Below the pieces are notes generated by a model. The model had not been told where the DNA came from and made no database searches. It saw only the letters and a program-made list of their open reading frames with translations. A DNA stretch of 49,855 bases from Eggerthella sp. CAG:298 (GTDB lineage: Bacteria > Actinomycetota > Coriobacteriia > Coriobacteriales > Eggerthellaceae), in assembly GCA_000435675.1 (NCBI GenBank), contig FR895122.1:10049-59903 (forward strand), given 5' to 3'. Shown in pieces: positions 25,610 through 33,711 of the stretch. The position numbers and the translations under genes were made by a program. Position 1 is the stretch's first letter. Each line of letters begins with the position of its first letter.

Positions 25610-25946
25610 GGGATTCGATTATCGCATCGAATCGCGCACTGTTGCCTTACCGCAATAAAAACTACGTTTTAGGACAACGGACAACGCGGGGACGGGACAA
25701 CGGGGACGTAGCTTATTGTCCTGAGTATGCAGCTGCTTGGTCTTAAAATCAGCTAGTTAGCAGGACAATAAGCTACGTCCCCGTTGTCCCCCTGCTTGAT
25801 TATAGGGGCTGTACCCCCAAGATCGCAGATGAAAGGCTTATGTATGGTGAAGAGATGGAGAGGATGTGCATTGAGGGATTGAGACAAATCAAACAATTTG
25901 GCAGAAAGCTTGTAGAGATTGGCGGGTTGCAAGCAAAAGCAAGAGA
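25610..25946. other. Gap containing a REP-like hairpin and a 36-codon frame
   Basis: Besides the hairpin at 25694-25790, which is preceded by short direct repeats of GGACAACG, the stretch holds an open frame at 25840-25950 (36 codons, MYGEEMERM to QAKARD). That frame is rich in AGA and AAA codons unlike its neighbours and ends across the hemH stop. It may be the remnant of a lost gene. I would not call it a gene. Confidence 0.4.
25694..25790. repeat. REP/MITE-like long hairpin, copy 2
   Basis: Two 30-base arms (25694-25723 and 25761-25790) are perfectly complementary, with a 37-base loop. The arm holds ACGGGGACGTAGCTTATT. Arm and loop lengths are nearly the same as in the element at 10389-10484, and both share a GGGGACG core, but the rest differs, so they look like two subtypes of one family. 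It is intergenic, after hemH and before the FUSC gene. Confidence 0.78.
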
Positions 25947-26939
25947 TTAGTTTTCAGCATTAACGGAGTTGACGATATCGGTTAGCAGCTCGACGTGTGC
26001 ATCGGTGTCATTCAAACAAGGCACATAAACGAAGCGGTCGCTTTCGATCCGCAAGGCAGGGTCTTCACATACTTGTTGGCGCAACTCGATATCGATATCG
26101 TAGAGCGTTTCGAGGCAGTCGATCGAAAAGTTCGGAGCAACCACGAACAAGCGTCCGCGCGGTGCGCCGAGCGTTCGGAGGGCTTCGGGGATGAAGGGGC
26201 CAAGCCACGAACGTGCCTTATCGAAGCGACATTGAAAGCCAAGAGCCCAGTCCTGAACGTCGAGATCGAGAAGACGTGCTACTGCGTTGGCAGTCGCGCA
26301 CGCTTTGTCCTCATAATCGTCACCATTGTGAATATCTCGTACCGGGATGGAGTGGAACGCGAAGAGCAGCTTGTCTCCTGCAGAGCTATCGAAACCAGCA
26401 GCGCGAATCGAGGCTGCGATGGCTTCAAGATAGAGCGTGTGAGCACTGTAATAGCCGACGAGCTTCGTTTGCGGATGCCAGTCGAGGGCGCTTAATGCCG
26501 CAAGCGTTTTATCTGCTACGACGCCCGTGGTTGAGAGCGCGTTCTGCGGATAAAGCGATAAGACCACCAGTTCATCGCACCCTTCGGCTTTAAGCTCGTT
26601 CAGTGCTTGTTCGATCGATGGCGAGCCATAGCTCATGCCATGCCGAACGAGCGTTGCTTCGTCCTGCTCGTTGAAAGAGGCTTGCAACTTATGGGCAAGT
26701 GATGCCATTCCTGATTGGAGCGGAGAGCCTTGGGAAGTCCAGATCTGTCGGTATTTTTCTGCTGATGCGTGAGCGCGTTTTGGCAAGATGAATGCATGGA
26801 GGATGATCTTCCACAAGGGAGCGGGCAGCGGACAAATGCGCGGGTCTTGAAGGAATTCGGCCAAATATGCGCGCACGGCATCTGCTTCGGGCACATCGGG
26901 CGTGCCCGTGTTCGCTATGATGACACCACGTTTGCTCAT
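25947..26939 (-). CDS. hemH: Ferrochelatase
   Basis: A protein of 330 residues. It inserts iron into a porphyrin (protoporphyrin IX or, in many Gram-positives, coproporphyrin III). The metal-binding His 196 is in LLFAFHSIPVRD; the conserved Glu 277 lies in VVAPNFSIDCLETLYDID; GFQCRFDKARSWLGP at 234-248 is the substrate lip region. No other haem gene is in the window, so it may use porphyrin made elsewhere in the genome or taken up. No strong ribosome binding site is visible before ATG 26939. Confidence 0.92.
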   Translation of the reverse strand: MSKRGVIIANTGTPDVPEADAVRAYLAEFLQDPRICPLPAPLWKIILHAFILPKRAHASAEKYRQIWTSQGSPLQSGMASLAHKLQASFNEQDEATLVRHGMSYGSPSIEQALNELKAEGCDELVVLSLYPQNALSTTGVVADKTLAALSALDWHPQTKLVGYYSAHTLYLEAIAASIRAAGFDSSAGDKLLFAFHSIPVRDIHNGDDYEDKACATANAVARLLDLDVQDWALGFQCRFDKARSWLGPFIPEALRTLGAPRGRLFVVAPNFSIDCLETLYDIDIELRQQVCEDPALRIESDRFVYVPCLNDTDAHVELLTDIVNSVNAEN

Positions 26940-27404
26940 GAAGCGCTCGAACTCCCTTTTTTACGGCGTTACGGCGCAAAACTGATGTTGCGCTCACGGT
27001 AATTGAGACTCTCTCTACTATAGCGAGCATGCCCGAGGCTTGCGCTTAGTATTCGATGAAAGCAGCTTGCTTTGTGATGACTGCGATGGTTGTTCGCTTC
27101 AAGAAGGTATGGAGTCGAGCGAGCAGTATTGCTGATGTGGGCTTTTGTAACCTTGTCCCCTTTAGTTCTGCAGAGCGCCGAACTAAATTAACAGAAGCTT
27201 CCTTAGGCTTTCTGGCGAATTTTCTTCGATAGGATAGGTGGTTTAACAGGGCTATTTGCATGATATTATTTGTACAGCATGTTATATTTGTCATGAGCGC
27301 AGCGTCATTTGGCCAAGAGGCTTCGTGCGAATGCGCCTTTCTGATAGGTATCGCTTTGCTACCACAGAGCCGACGAATGCGATCTTGTTTGAAAGAAGTG
27401 GCAT
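26940..27404. other. Divergent intergenic region with a perfect palindrome, no gene seen
   Basis: This 465-base stretch separates hemH from a TetR gene. It contains TTTAGTTC (27161-27168) - 11 bases - GAACTAAA (27180-27187), a perfect inverted repeat that could be an operator. TTGCAT at 27257 with TGTTAT 18 bases later may be a weak promoter for the TetR gene. An antisense frame of 158 codons here has no family features and a poor start. Confidence 0.4.
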
Positions 27405-28040
27405 ATGGCAAGACCGAAGAAAAGTAATCAACCCTCCGTGCGCGATCGAATGATCGAGGCTTTTTGGCAGCTGCTCGAGGATAACCAACTGCACGAGATA
27501 TCGGTTGGGATGATCGTGGCAAAAGCAGGATGCAACCGAGGAACGTTCTACTATCATTTTGCAGACAAGGACGAACTCATGTTAGCGGCTCTGAGTCGGG
27601 AAGTTAAAGGGCTGCCCAACTGCATTATTTCCGTTATTGCTGGCGATAATCCTGAAGCAGTTCTTGAATCGATGATCGAAGGTCATATTCCGCGCCTTTC
27701 TCTCTTCATGGAGCAGGGAGGACAAACGATTGTTGAGAAGAACCTCAAAAGCTACGTGATCAGGACCTGGTTAACCTTCCTGTTGCCTGAAGGAGGGGAA
27801 CTCGATCTCAAGTCGCGTCTTATCATCGAATATACAGCCAGCGGCATATTGGGGGCTATCGCTTATTTCAGCGGTGAAAAGCGAGAGAAGATCGATACTA
27901 TTCCCGTCGATTTTTTGATGGATGCAGCATCGGTTGCGCTGGATCATGTTTGTGCCATTCAGCAGGTGAACAAAGAAGAACTGATCACCCGCTTGAAGAT
28001 GTATCGCCAGTTCTCAAGGTTCAATCTGGCTGCCAAATAG
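27405..28040 (+). CDS. TetR/AcrR family transcriptional regulator
   Basis: A protein of 211 residues. The DNA-binding part is EISVGMIVAKAGCNRGTFYYHFADKDELM at about 31-59, with the hallmark TFYYHF. The C-terminal domain resembles the TetR_C type that follows this head in many Gram-positive regulators (FYxHF-DKDEL, then helical). It is divergent from hemH across a 465-base region and convergent with an MFS transporter; either could be its target. The ligand is unknown. Confidence 0.85.
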   Translation: MARPKKSNQPSVRDRMIEAFWQLLEDNQLHEISVGMIVAKAGCNRGTFYYHFADKDELMLAALSREVKGLPNCIISVIAGDNPEAVLESMIEGHIPRLSLFMEQGGQTIVEKNLKSYVIRTWLTFLLPEGGELDLKSRLIIEYTASGILGAIAYFSGEKREKIDTIPVDFLMDAASVALDHVCAIQQVNKEELITRLKMYRQFSRFNLAAK

Positions 28041-28060
28041 GCCGGAATTCTGTAGTTTTC

Positions 28061-29389
28061 CTAGGCGGCTTCAGGCATCTTGATCTTGGCGCGGCGCACG
28101 GTGCTCTTGCGCCCAGTCTTGATCGTGTGACGATGCAAGAGCGCAATGACGGGAATCGCGAGAGCGAGCACGCCTCCCATGATGAATCCAGCCTGAGCTC
28201 CCCACAGGTCGATCATGATGCCCGCGAGTGTCGGGCCGATCGCGAGACCACACGTGCAGCCTGCGTTGAGCCAGGTGATGGCTTCGGTCAGGCGCTTGCC
28301 AGGAACAGAGCGTTCGCAGGCGCCATTCATCACGATCAGGAAGGGTGCGTAGAACAGCGCACCAAAACAGGAAACCACATACAGGCTCACGGCATCGCTG
28401 ATGAGCATCATCGACCCATAACCCACGCCGATGCAGGTAGCAGCGATCAGCACTTGCTTGTAGTGGGGGATCGCAAGACGCAAAGTACCGAACAGGAAGC
28501 CTATCGCGATCGAGACGAGTGCCGAGAGCATCAGTGCACCACTGGCGATGTTCGGTTCGCCCAGCTCTTCAGCGAATGCAACGGAAGTGGTATCGAAGGT
28601 TCCGAAGAACGAGCCGAGCAGGAGCATCAAGACGAAGAGCACCCGCACGATGCGTGACGTACGGAAAAGACTCTTCTTCTCTTTTGCAGGTGCTTCGCCC
28701 TTTTCGGGCGTTGAGCTGTTGGATGCTGGGGCATCAAACGAAGCGGTATCCGCGGCCGATCTCCATCCGGGGTGAGGCTCGGTCTCTTTTGCGTGCGTGA
28801 GTAACGTTGCGCCGATCAAGAAGCACACGCCACCTACCGCAAGACCTGCGATTGGGGTAAAAGATGAAGCAAGGAAGATCGAAAGGGCGGGGGCGATCAT
28901 GAAACCGATGTCGTCCAAAATTCCTTCATAAGAAAAGATAGTGGTTACGTTCGGCGCCTTTTCGCCCAGTTTGCCCATGCGCAAGAGATAGACCCAGCGA
29001 GCACGCGAGAGGGCTTGAGCGCTGGGGATGCAACCGACGAAGACCGATGCGATGAACAGGATCCAGAGGGGGCCATGGAATTGCACCGTGATCAGGAGCG
29101 CGACCAGTCCCGTTAGGCTGACCAGTGCGGCAAAAGGCACTACGCGTGATTGGCCGCGTTCATCGACCAGCTTTCCCAGGCGCGGGCCGATCAGGAAGAT
29201 CGCAAGGGCGATAACTGACGAGACAAGGCCTGATTCGAGAAATGAATACCCAGCCAGCGAAAGCATGGCAACAGTGCCGATGTTCATCATGTAGCCATAC
29301 ATGCGCATCAGCAGGCAGGCGATGTCGAATCGTCGCGCTGGGCGAACGCTCAAGATCGTTCCGTATACTTTCAAATCTACTGCGGGCAT
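28061..29389 (-). CDS. Major facilitator superfamily transporter
   Basis: A protein of 442 residues with about twelve transmembrane helices in two halves, separated by a hydrophilic loop at about 200-240 (rich in Ala, Ser, Glu, Lys). The loop between helices 2 and 3 (GPRLGKLVDERGQSRVV) is the MFS motif A. It looks like a drug or metabolite exporter; the substrate is not predictable. AGAGG lies 4 bases before the ATG. It converges with the TetR gene at 28040 and is divergent from the XRE regulator at 29542. Confidence 0.85.
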   Translation of the reverse strand: MPAVDLKVYGTILSVRPARRFDIACLLMRMYGYMMNIGTVAMLSLAGYSFLESGLVSSVIALAIFLIGPRLGKLVDERGQSRVVPFAALVSLTGLVALLITVQFHGPLWILFIASVFVGCIPSAQALSRARWVYLLRMGKLGEKAPNVTTIFSYEGILDDIGFMIAPALSIFLASSFTPIAGLAVGGVCFLIGATLLTHAKETEPHPGWRSAADTASFDAPASNSSTPEKGEAPAKEKKSLFRTSRIVRVLFVLMLLLGSFFGTFDTTSVAFAEELGEPNIASGALMLSALVSIAIGFLFGTLRLAIPHYKQVLIAATCIGVGYGSMMLISDAVSLYVVSCFGALFYAPFLIVMNGACERSVPGKRLTEAITWLNAGCTCGLAIGPTLAGIMIDLWGAQAGFIMGGVLALAIPVIALLHRHTIKTGRKSTVRRAKIKMPEAA

Positions 29390-29541
29390 CGTCCTCTTTG
29401 TTCTCGTTCAAATTGGGTAGCGGTATCTTCTGCGGATATGAATAATAGGCACGTTGCAACCGAGATGCAACAAGGTGTTGCTTGAACCCGCGAACGGTAT
29501 CTTCATAATGGGGTTAGGCATTTACAACGAAAGGACCTACC

Positions 29542-30006
29542 ATGGCCATGAGCGATACGATCACGCAGATCCGAACCGAAAAAGGGCTGACGCAAGAGCA
29601 GATGGCGCGTGATCTGTTCGTGACCAGACAGGCGATCTCTCGCTGGGAGACTGGCGAGACTTCACCGAGCATCGACATGGTGAAGTTGATCTGCGTTACC
29701 TATTCGATCCCGCTCGAACGCTTCTTTGAGATGCCAGCGGAGTATTACTGTCAGTGCTGTTCGATGCCGATACCCGATGAAGCTTTGCATGGCACGGAAG
29801 CAGATGGCTCGCTGAGCGAACACTACTGCAAGTGGTGCTATCAAGAGGGCGATTTCACGGCAAAAGATGTCGATATGGATGAATTTATCGAGGCCACTGC
29901 CCAGATGGAAGCTGACGCGATGGGTATCTCGCGCGAAGAAGCGGTCTCACTCATGGCCACGTTGCTCCCGCATCTTGATCGTTGGAAGAACGAAGCCAAG
30001 AACTGA
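29542..30006 (+). CDS. XRE family regulator with C-terminal zinc ribbon
   Basis: A protein of 154 residues. Residues about 6-60 form an XRE/Cro helix-turn-helix (IRTEKGLTQEQMARDLFVTRQAISRWETGETSPS). Residues about 70-105 hold a zinc-ribbon-like domain with two cysteine pairs, CQCC near the start and YCKWCYQEGDF at the end (putative zinc ribbon type). The remainder is acidic and helical. AAAGGA is 6 bases before ATG 29542. Such fusions are widespread in Firmicutes and actinobacteria but poorly studied; metal or redox sensing is a guess. It is divergent from the MFS gene, a possible target. Confidence 0.85.
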   Translation: MAMSDTITQIRTEKGLTQEQMARDLFVTRQAISRWETGETSPSIDMVKLICVTYSIPLERFFEMPAEYYCQCCSMPIPDEALHGTEADGSLSEHYCKWCYQEGDFTAKDVDMDEFIEATAQMEADAMGISREEAVSLMATLLPHLDRWKNEAKN

Positions 30007-30058
30007 GACGGAAGCGAGCGTCATTCGCCGATTAGTTGGAGTGTCCGATGAGGCCCGC

Positions 30059-30466
30059 CTAGAAATCGATCTCTTCCCAGCATTCAAGGGAAAGCCCAGG
30101 CACACGTTTGAACTCATCCACGTTGTTGGTGACCAGAACGGCGCCGTGAGCAAGGGCTGTTGCGGCGATCAGATAGTCATTACCGCCGATGGTTTGCCCC
30201 TTGCGTTCAAGCGCTGCGCGTATTTTTGCATAATGTGCAGTGCAGGCTTCATCAAAAGGGATGATCTCGAAAGGCAAGAGCAAAGATTCGACCCTTAATC
30301 GCTCTTCATCAGGACGAGAACTCTTCTCTGCTCCTACCAACAATTCAGCTTTTACCACTGCTGGTACTTTGAAGAGGCTTGCATCGCTGCCCATCAATAA
30401 TTCGTAAGCTGACATGAGATGACCGCGTAAGAAGCCTATCAAGATGTTTGAATCAAGATGATACAT
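30059..30466 (-). CDS. vapC: VapC-type PIN domain toxin
   Basis: A protein of 135 residues, the normal VapC size. The start ATG 30466 has AGGAGG 4 bases upstream; the open frame extends further but without support. PIN active-site acids are visible: Asp 5 in MYHLDSNILIG, Glu in PAVVKAELLVGA, Asp in GGNDYLIAATAL and Asp in LVTNNVDEF. VapC toxins cut specific tRNAs or rRNA and stop growth until neutralised by VapB. The antitoxin gene ends 8 bases upstream and its stop codon forms part of this gene's ribosome binding site, so translation is coupled. Confidence 0.9.
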   Translation of the reverse strand: MYHLDSNILIGFLRGHLMSAYELLMGSDASLFKVPAVVKAELLVGAEKSSRPDEERLRVESLLLPFEIIPFDEACTAHYAKIRAALERKGQTIGGNDYLIAATALAHGAVLVTNNVDEFKRVPGLSLECWEEIDF

Positions 30467-30474
30467 CGATCCTC

Positions 30475-30717
30475 CTAGAAGGTATTTAGGGGAGCAATGG
30501 GCTCTGGGGGCACATCGACAACATCGGGAAAATCTGGCGAACTTCCAAATAACTCGAAATACCCTGGAGGCCACCCATTCACCCAGCCGCGTTCGGCCTC
30601 GTGACGTTTCTCAAGAACCTCGCGGGCATAAGAGGAGATCGACTTCCCAGCCGCTTCGGCATCTGCCCGTAGCTCTTCCATTGCGATGTCATCCATATAA
30701 AGCGATAGCTGCGCCAT
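30475..30717 (-). CDS. vapB: VapB-type antitoxin (ribbon-helix-helix)
   Basis: A protein of 80 residues from ATG 30717 (GAGGGGTG upstream). The N-terminal part, MAQLSLYMDDIAMEELRADAEAAGKSISSYAREVLEKR, is a typical ribbon-helix-helix: a strand, helix, turn with S-S-Y, and helix. The C-terminal 40 residues are proline- and acid-rich and are expected to wrap the toxin. It is cotranscribed with vapC. Two direct repeats upstream (30744-30763), 11 bases apart, are candidate binding sites for autoregulation. Confidence 0.82.
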   Translation of the reverse strand: MAQLSLYMDDIAMEELRADAEAAGKSISSYAREVLEKRHEAERGWVNGWPPGYFELFGSSPDFPDVVDVPPEPIAPLNTF

Positions 30718-30743
30718 AATGGTCACCCCTCTCGTTCGCTCAA

Positions 30744-30763
30744 ACAAGTATACCACAAGTATA
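30744..30763. promoter_or_regulatory. Candidate vapBC operator: two direct repeats, 11-base period
   Basis: ACAAGTATA occurs at 30744-30752 and again at 30755-30763, one helical turn apart, 27 bases upstream of the antitoxin start. On the minus strand each copy includes TATACT, a possible -10 box. Ribbon-helix-helix antitoxins often bind such tandem sites. Confidence 0.5.
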
Positions 30764-30968
30764 TATTGTTTTCTTAATTTAACTGGCGTTTTGAAACGCT
30801 GGTTCTGCATTAGCCCTATAACAAAAGAAAAGCATTTCTTGATTGGGAAAGAAAGCGAGAGGAAGCAAGATGATCAAGATAGCTTTGAGGTGCGTTTGAA
30901 TGGACTTTGGTCCATGAAAGAAAGCGCCGAAATGCTAGATTGGTTGTCTTGCTTCCTCGCAGCGTCAA

Positions 30969-30997
30969 CAAAAAACGCCGTTCGGAAGAACGGCGTT
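30969..30997 (-). terminator. Rho-independent terminator after tRNA-fMet
   Basis: Read on the minus strand: perfect 10-base stem AACGCCGTTC - 4 bases - GAACGGCGTT running into a T6 tract. It starts 8 bases after the tRNA 3' end. Confidence 0.9.
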
Positions 30998-31004
30998 GAA
31001 TGAA

Positions 31005-31081
31005 TGGTCGCGGGGGCTGGATTTGAACCAACGACCTCCGGGTTATGAGCCCGGCGAGCTACCAGACTGCTCCACCCCGCA
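31005..31081 (-). tRNA. Initiator tRNA-Met (anticodon CAT), CCA encoded
   Basis: A 77-base cloverleaf. Anticodon CAT is at 31047-31045 with a stem of CCGGG/CCCGG, which carries the three consecutive G:C pairs that mark bacterial initiator tRNAs. The acceptor stem starts with U1 facing G72, so the 1:72 pair is not Watson-Crick, as expected for an initiator. The T-loop GGTTCAAATCC and an encoded CCA end (31007-31005) are present. The elongator tRNA-Met sequence is quite different. A terminator follows. Confidence 0.93.
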
Positions 31082-31281
31082 CTATATGTTCCGCTCGTTC
31101 TTAGTAAGCTATCTGGTATAACTCGTGAACGAAAAGCGACAGTTAAATATAATAGCCGCCACAACGCTGAAGTGCAAGAAGTACTTCGATCGCAGCTATT
31201 CGCATGCGACGAACGGCAAAATGAGCACTTAAATGGCTGCATCTACTTCTTGTTCCGCAAAAGTGAGCCCCGCACAAAGAA

Positions 31282-32130
31282 CTACACTACTTCGGTGATA
31301 TGCCCCAAGAAGTCTTTCGTGCGATTATGCTGCGGGTGGTCGAACACTTCTTCTGGCGTGCCTTCTTCAACGATCACGCCGCCGTCCATGAAGATCACGC
31401 GATCTGCCACATCGCGCGCAAAACCCATCTCGTGCGTTACCACGATCATGGTCATGCCTTCGCGCGCCAACTCTTTCATGACCGAAAGAACACCACGAAC
31501 CAGCTCGGGGTCGAGGGCGCTGGTCGCTTCGTCGAAGAGCATCACATGTGGGTCCATGGCAAGCGCACGCGCAATAGCTACACGCTGCTGCTGACCGCCA
31601 GAAAGCTGACTTGGCTTGTAGTCGACGCGTTCGGCTAGTCCCACTTTCGTAAGCTCTTCGATCGCCTTCTTTTCCGCTTCTTCTTCGGAGCGTTTGAGCA
31701 CCTTGCGCTGTGCCAGCATCACGTTCTTCTTTGCCGTGAGATGCGGGAACAGATTGAAGCTCTGAAACACCATGCCCAGCTTGGAGCGCACCTGATTGAT
31801 ATCAACCTTCGGGTCGGTGATCTCGGTGTCTTCGAAGAAGATCTTGCCCGAAGTAGGAGTCTCAAGCAGATTCACGCAACGCAAAAGGGTCGATTTGCCC
31901 GAGCCGGAAGGACCGAGGATGACCACCACTTCGCCACGATGAACATTCACGTTAACGCCGCGTAAAACTTCGAGCTCATCGAAGCTCTTCGTGAGGTTCT
32001 CGATACGCACGACCACTTCATCGCTTACGACGTGGCTGTTCGCGCGCGTGGAGTTCTTGGCTGCGTGCGCAGGTTGTACAGGAACGGTGGTTTCTGGCTC
32101 GTTTGTCTTAGAATCAGCGATGTTGCTCAT
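31282..32130 (-). CDS. Amino acid ABC transporter ATP-binding protein
   Basis: A protein of 282 residues, of the GlnQ/ArtP group. A hydrophilic N-terminal extension of about 35 residues precedes the ATPase. Walker A is GPSGSGKST (73-81), Q-loop FQSFNLFPHL, signature LSGGQQQR, Walker B VMLFDEATSALDPE, and H-loop VTHEMGF. It powers uptake of a polar amino acid. Its ATG lies 2 bases after the permease stop, with AAAGGTGG inside the end of the permease gene, so translation is coupled. It is the last gene of the operon SBP-permease-ATPase. Confidence 0.94.
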   Translation of the reverse strand: MSNIADSKTNEPETTVPVQPAHAAKNSTRANSHVVSDEVVVRIENLTKSFDELEVLRGVNVNVHRGEVVVILGPSGSGKSTLLRCVNLLETPTSGKIFFEDTEITDPKVDINQVRSKLGMVFQSFNLFPHLTAKKNVMLAQRKVLKRSEEEAEKKAIEELTKVGLAERVDYKPSQLSGGQQQRVAIARALAMDPHVMLFDEATSALDPELVRGVLSVMKELAREGMTMIVVTHEMGFARDVADRVIFMDGGVIVEEGTPEEVFDHPQHNRTKDFLGHITEVV

Positions 32131-32132
32131 TG

Positions 32133-33650
32133 CTAATCCACCTTTCCGTTTTCCGTTGCTAGAGCGGTAGTGCCGCCAATCTCTGGGCTAGACACGGGAT
32201 GCGGCATGAGGCTTCTTCCGCAACCGTCGAAAATGCTTTTATGGCTAGGCTTGTGGCCAGCTGCACCTTCGCTCGCAAGAAGATTTTCTGCATAACCGAT
32301 GCGCTTCTCAACAGCCAAGTTGCCTTGCAGTTCAGGATCTTCTGGCAGTAGCGCTTTGTGCTTCTTGCGCTTATTCTTCTTGCCCGTGTTGCCTGCATCG
32401 CGATCGGCAAGATGCGATTCGAGCTTGCCAACGATCTTAGCGAGCGGCAAGGTGATCACGAGATAGAAGCAGGCTGCAACGATATACGGCGTGATCGAAC
32501 CAGTGGCTGCCACGATCGTCTTCGCGTACATGACCACTTCCATGACACCCACGGCAGCGAGCAGCGAGGTGTCCTTGTAAAGCAGGATGAATTCGCTGGT
32601 CATAGTGGGAATCACGCGACGAACGGTTTGCGGGATGATCACGAAGAGCATCGTCTGTGCGCCGTTCATGCCGAGCGAGCGCGAAGCCTCGAACTGGCCC
32701 TTGGGAATCGACTGAATGCCCGCGCGGAATATCTCGCACAAATAAGCACTCGAGTTCATCGCCAAGACCACCACGCCAAGAGGGAAGGGGGGTACTTGGA
32801 TGCCTGCAAGCGGAAGTCCGAAGAACGCGATATAGATCTGCAGGAACAGCGGCGTGCCACGAACGACGTTCACATAGGTGGTTGCAAGACCGCGGAGGAC
32901 GCGCAGCTTCGACATGCGCATGAGCGCGAGCAAGAGGCCGAAAGGAATCGCGCACGGGAACGCTACGAGCACGATCGCGAGGGCCATGAAAAATCCTTTG
33001 ATAACCACTGGGAAGCTGGTTACCAGAACCGTTGGATCAAGGAAGAGGTGCAAGAACTTGTTGGAATTCCATGCTTGCACCCAGTCCTGTTCGCCTAAAT
33101 AGGTGGAGAGCTCTTCGGCAGGATCGATACCCACGACGTTGATCGTTGGAATCTGCCCGATGTCGTGATAGTCGCCATTCGCGAGCTCATAGGTGCCCGT
33201 AAGATCCATCGCGCCACCAGAAGCGGGGAACTTCACTTCGTAGACTTCAAAGCGGAAATATCCGCCGGCAGGAGCCGCTTCATCGAAGGTGGCAACGATC
33301 GAATCGCCCTGTATTTGAAAGTTTGCTGCAATGTTAGTGCGGGTCATAAGATCAGAGCCAGAGAGCATGGTGATACGCGCGTTCTTCGTTGAGAATGAAG
33401 TGCCTTCGGGCATTGTGAGCGTGATGCCCTTCACGCTTTCATCGGCGGCTGCTTGGCCTTCCCAGGTAATGCGCGTTTCAGTGGCGCCCTTCACCTCGTT
33501 CGACCCATCAGCGTTAGGTCGCGCAGTGCATTTTGCGGTATCGAGCGCTTCAGCGCTTGAAGGCTGCGCGCAGAGACCCACGAAGAAAACCGAGCACGCC
33601 ACAGCGATCGCGACGAACACGGATATGAAAGAGAGCATGCGTTTTTGCAT
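32133..33650 (-). CDS. Amino acid ABC transporter permease with a secreted N-terminal domain
   Basis: A protein of 505 residues, about twice the usual length. A signal peptide (1-35, ending near SAEA) is followed by about 150 residues of extracellular, probably beta-rich sequence (GSNEVKGATETRITWEGQAAADESVKGITLTMPEGTSF and on). The permease domain spans about 210-425, with the EAA loop GQFEASRSLGMNGAQTMLFVIIPQ. A lysine-rich cytoplasmic tail of about 80 residues ends it. The N-terminal part is not a solute-binding domain; a separate lipoprotein supplies that. It might dock the binding protein or anchor to the wall. Confidence 0.88.
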   Translation of the reverse strand: MQKRMLSFISVFVAIAVACSVFFVGLCAQPSSAEALDTAKCTARPNADGSNEVKGATETRITWEGQAAADESVKGITLTMPEGTSFSTKNARITMLSGSDLMTRTNIAANFQIQGDSIVATFDEAAPAGGYFRFEVYEVKFPASGGAMDLTGTYELANGDYHDIGQIPTINVVGIDPAEELSTYLGEQDWVQAWNSNKFLHLFLDPTVLVTSFPVVIKGFFMALAIVLVAFPCAIPFGLLLALMRMSKLRVLRGLATTYVNVVRGTPLFLQIYIAFFGLPLAGIQVPPFPLGVVVLAMNSSAYLCEIFRAGIQSIPKGQFEASRSLGMNGAQTMLFVIIPQTVRRVIPTMTSEFILLYKDTSLLAAVGVMEVVMYAKTIVAATGSITPYIVAACFYLVITLPLAKIVGKLESHLADRDAGNTGKKNKRKKHKALLPEDPELQGNLAVEKRIGYAENLLASEGAAGHKPSHKSIFDGCGRSLMPHPVSSPEIGGTTALATENGKVD

Positions 33651-33663
33651 GAGAAGTCCTTAA

Positions 33664-33700
33664 ATAAAAAACCCTCCCCAACACGCGGCTGGGGAGGGTT
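33664..33700 (-). terminator. Terminator or attenuator between the binding-protein and permease genes
   Basis: Read on the minus strand: perfect 11-base stem AACCCTCCCCA - 9 bases - TGGGGAGGGTT, followed by TTTTATTT. It sits 11 bases after the binding-protein gene and 13 before the permease gene. In such operons it lets the binding protein be made in excess over the membrane parts. Confidence 0.88.
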
Positions 33701-33711
33701 CGTCTAAAAGA

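Noticed and set aside
27046..27522. 158-codon open frame on the minus strand in the hemH-TetR gap
   Set aside because: It overlaps the start of the TetR gene in antisense, has no good start site, no domain, and mixed codon use.
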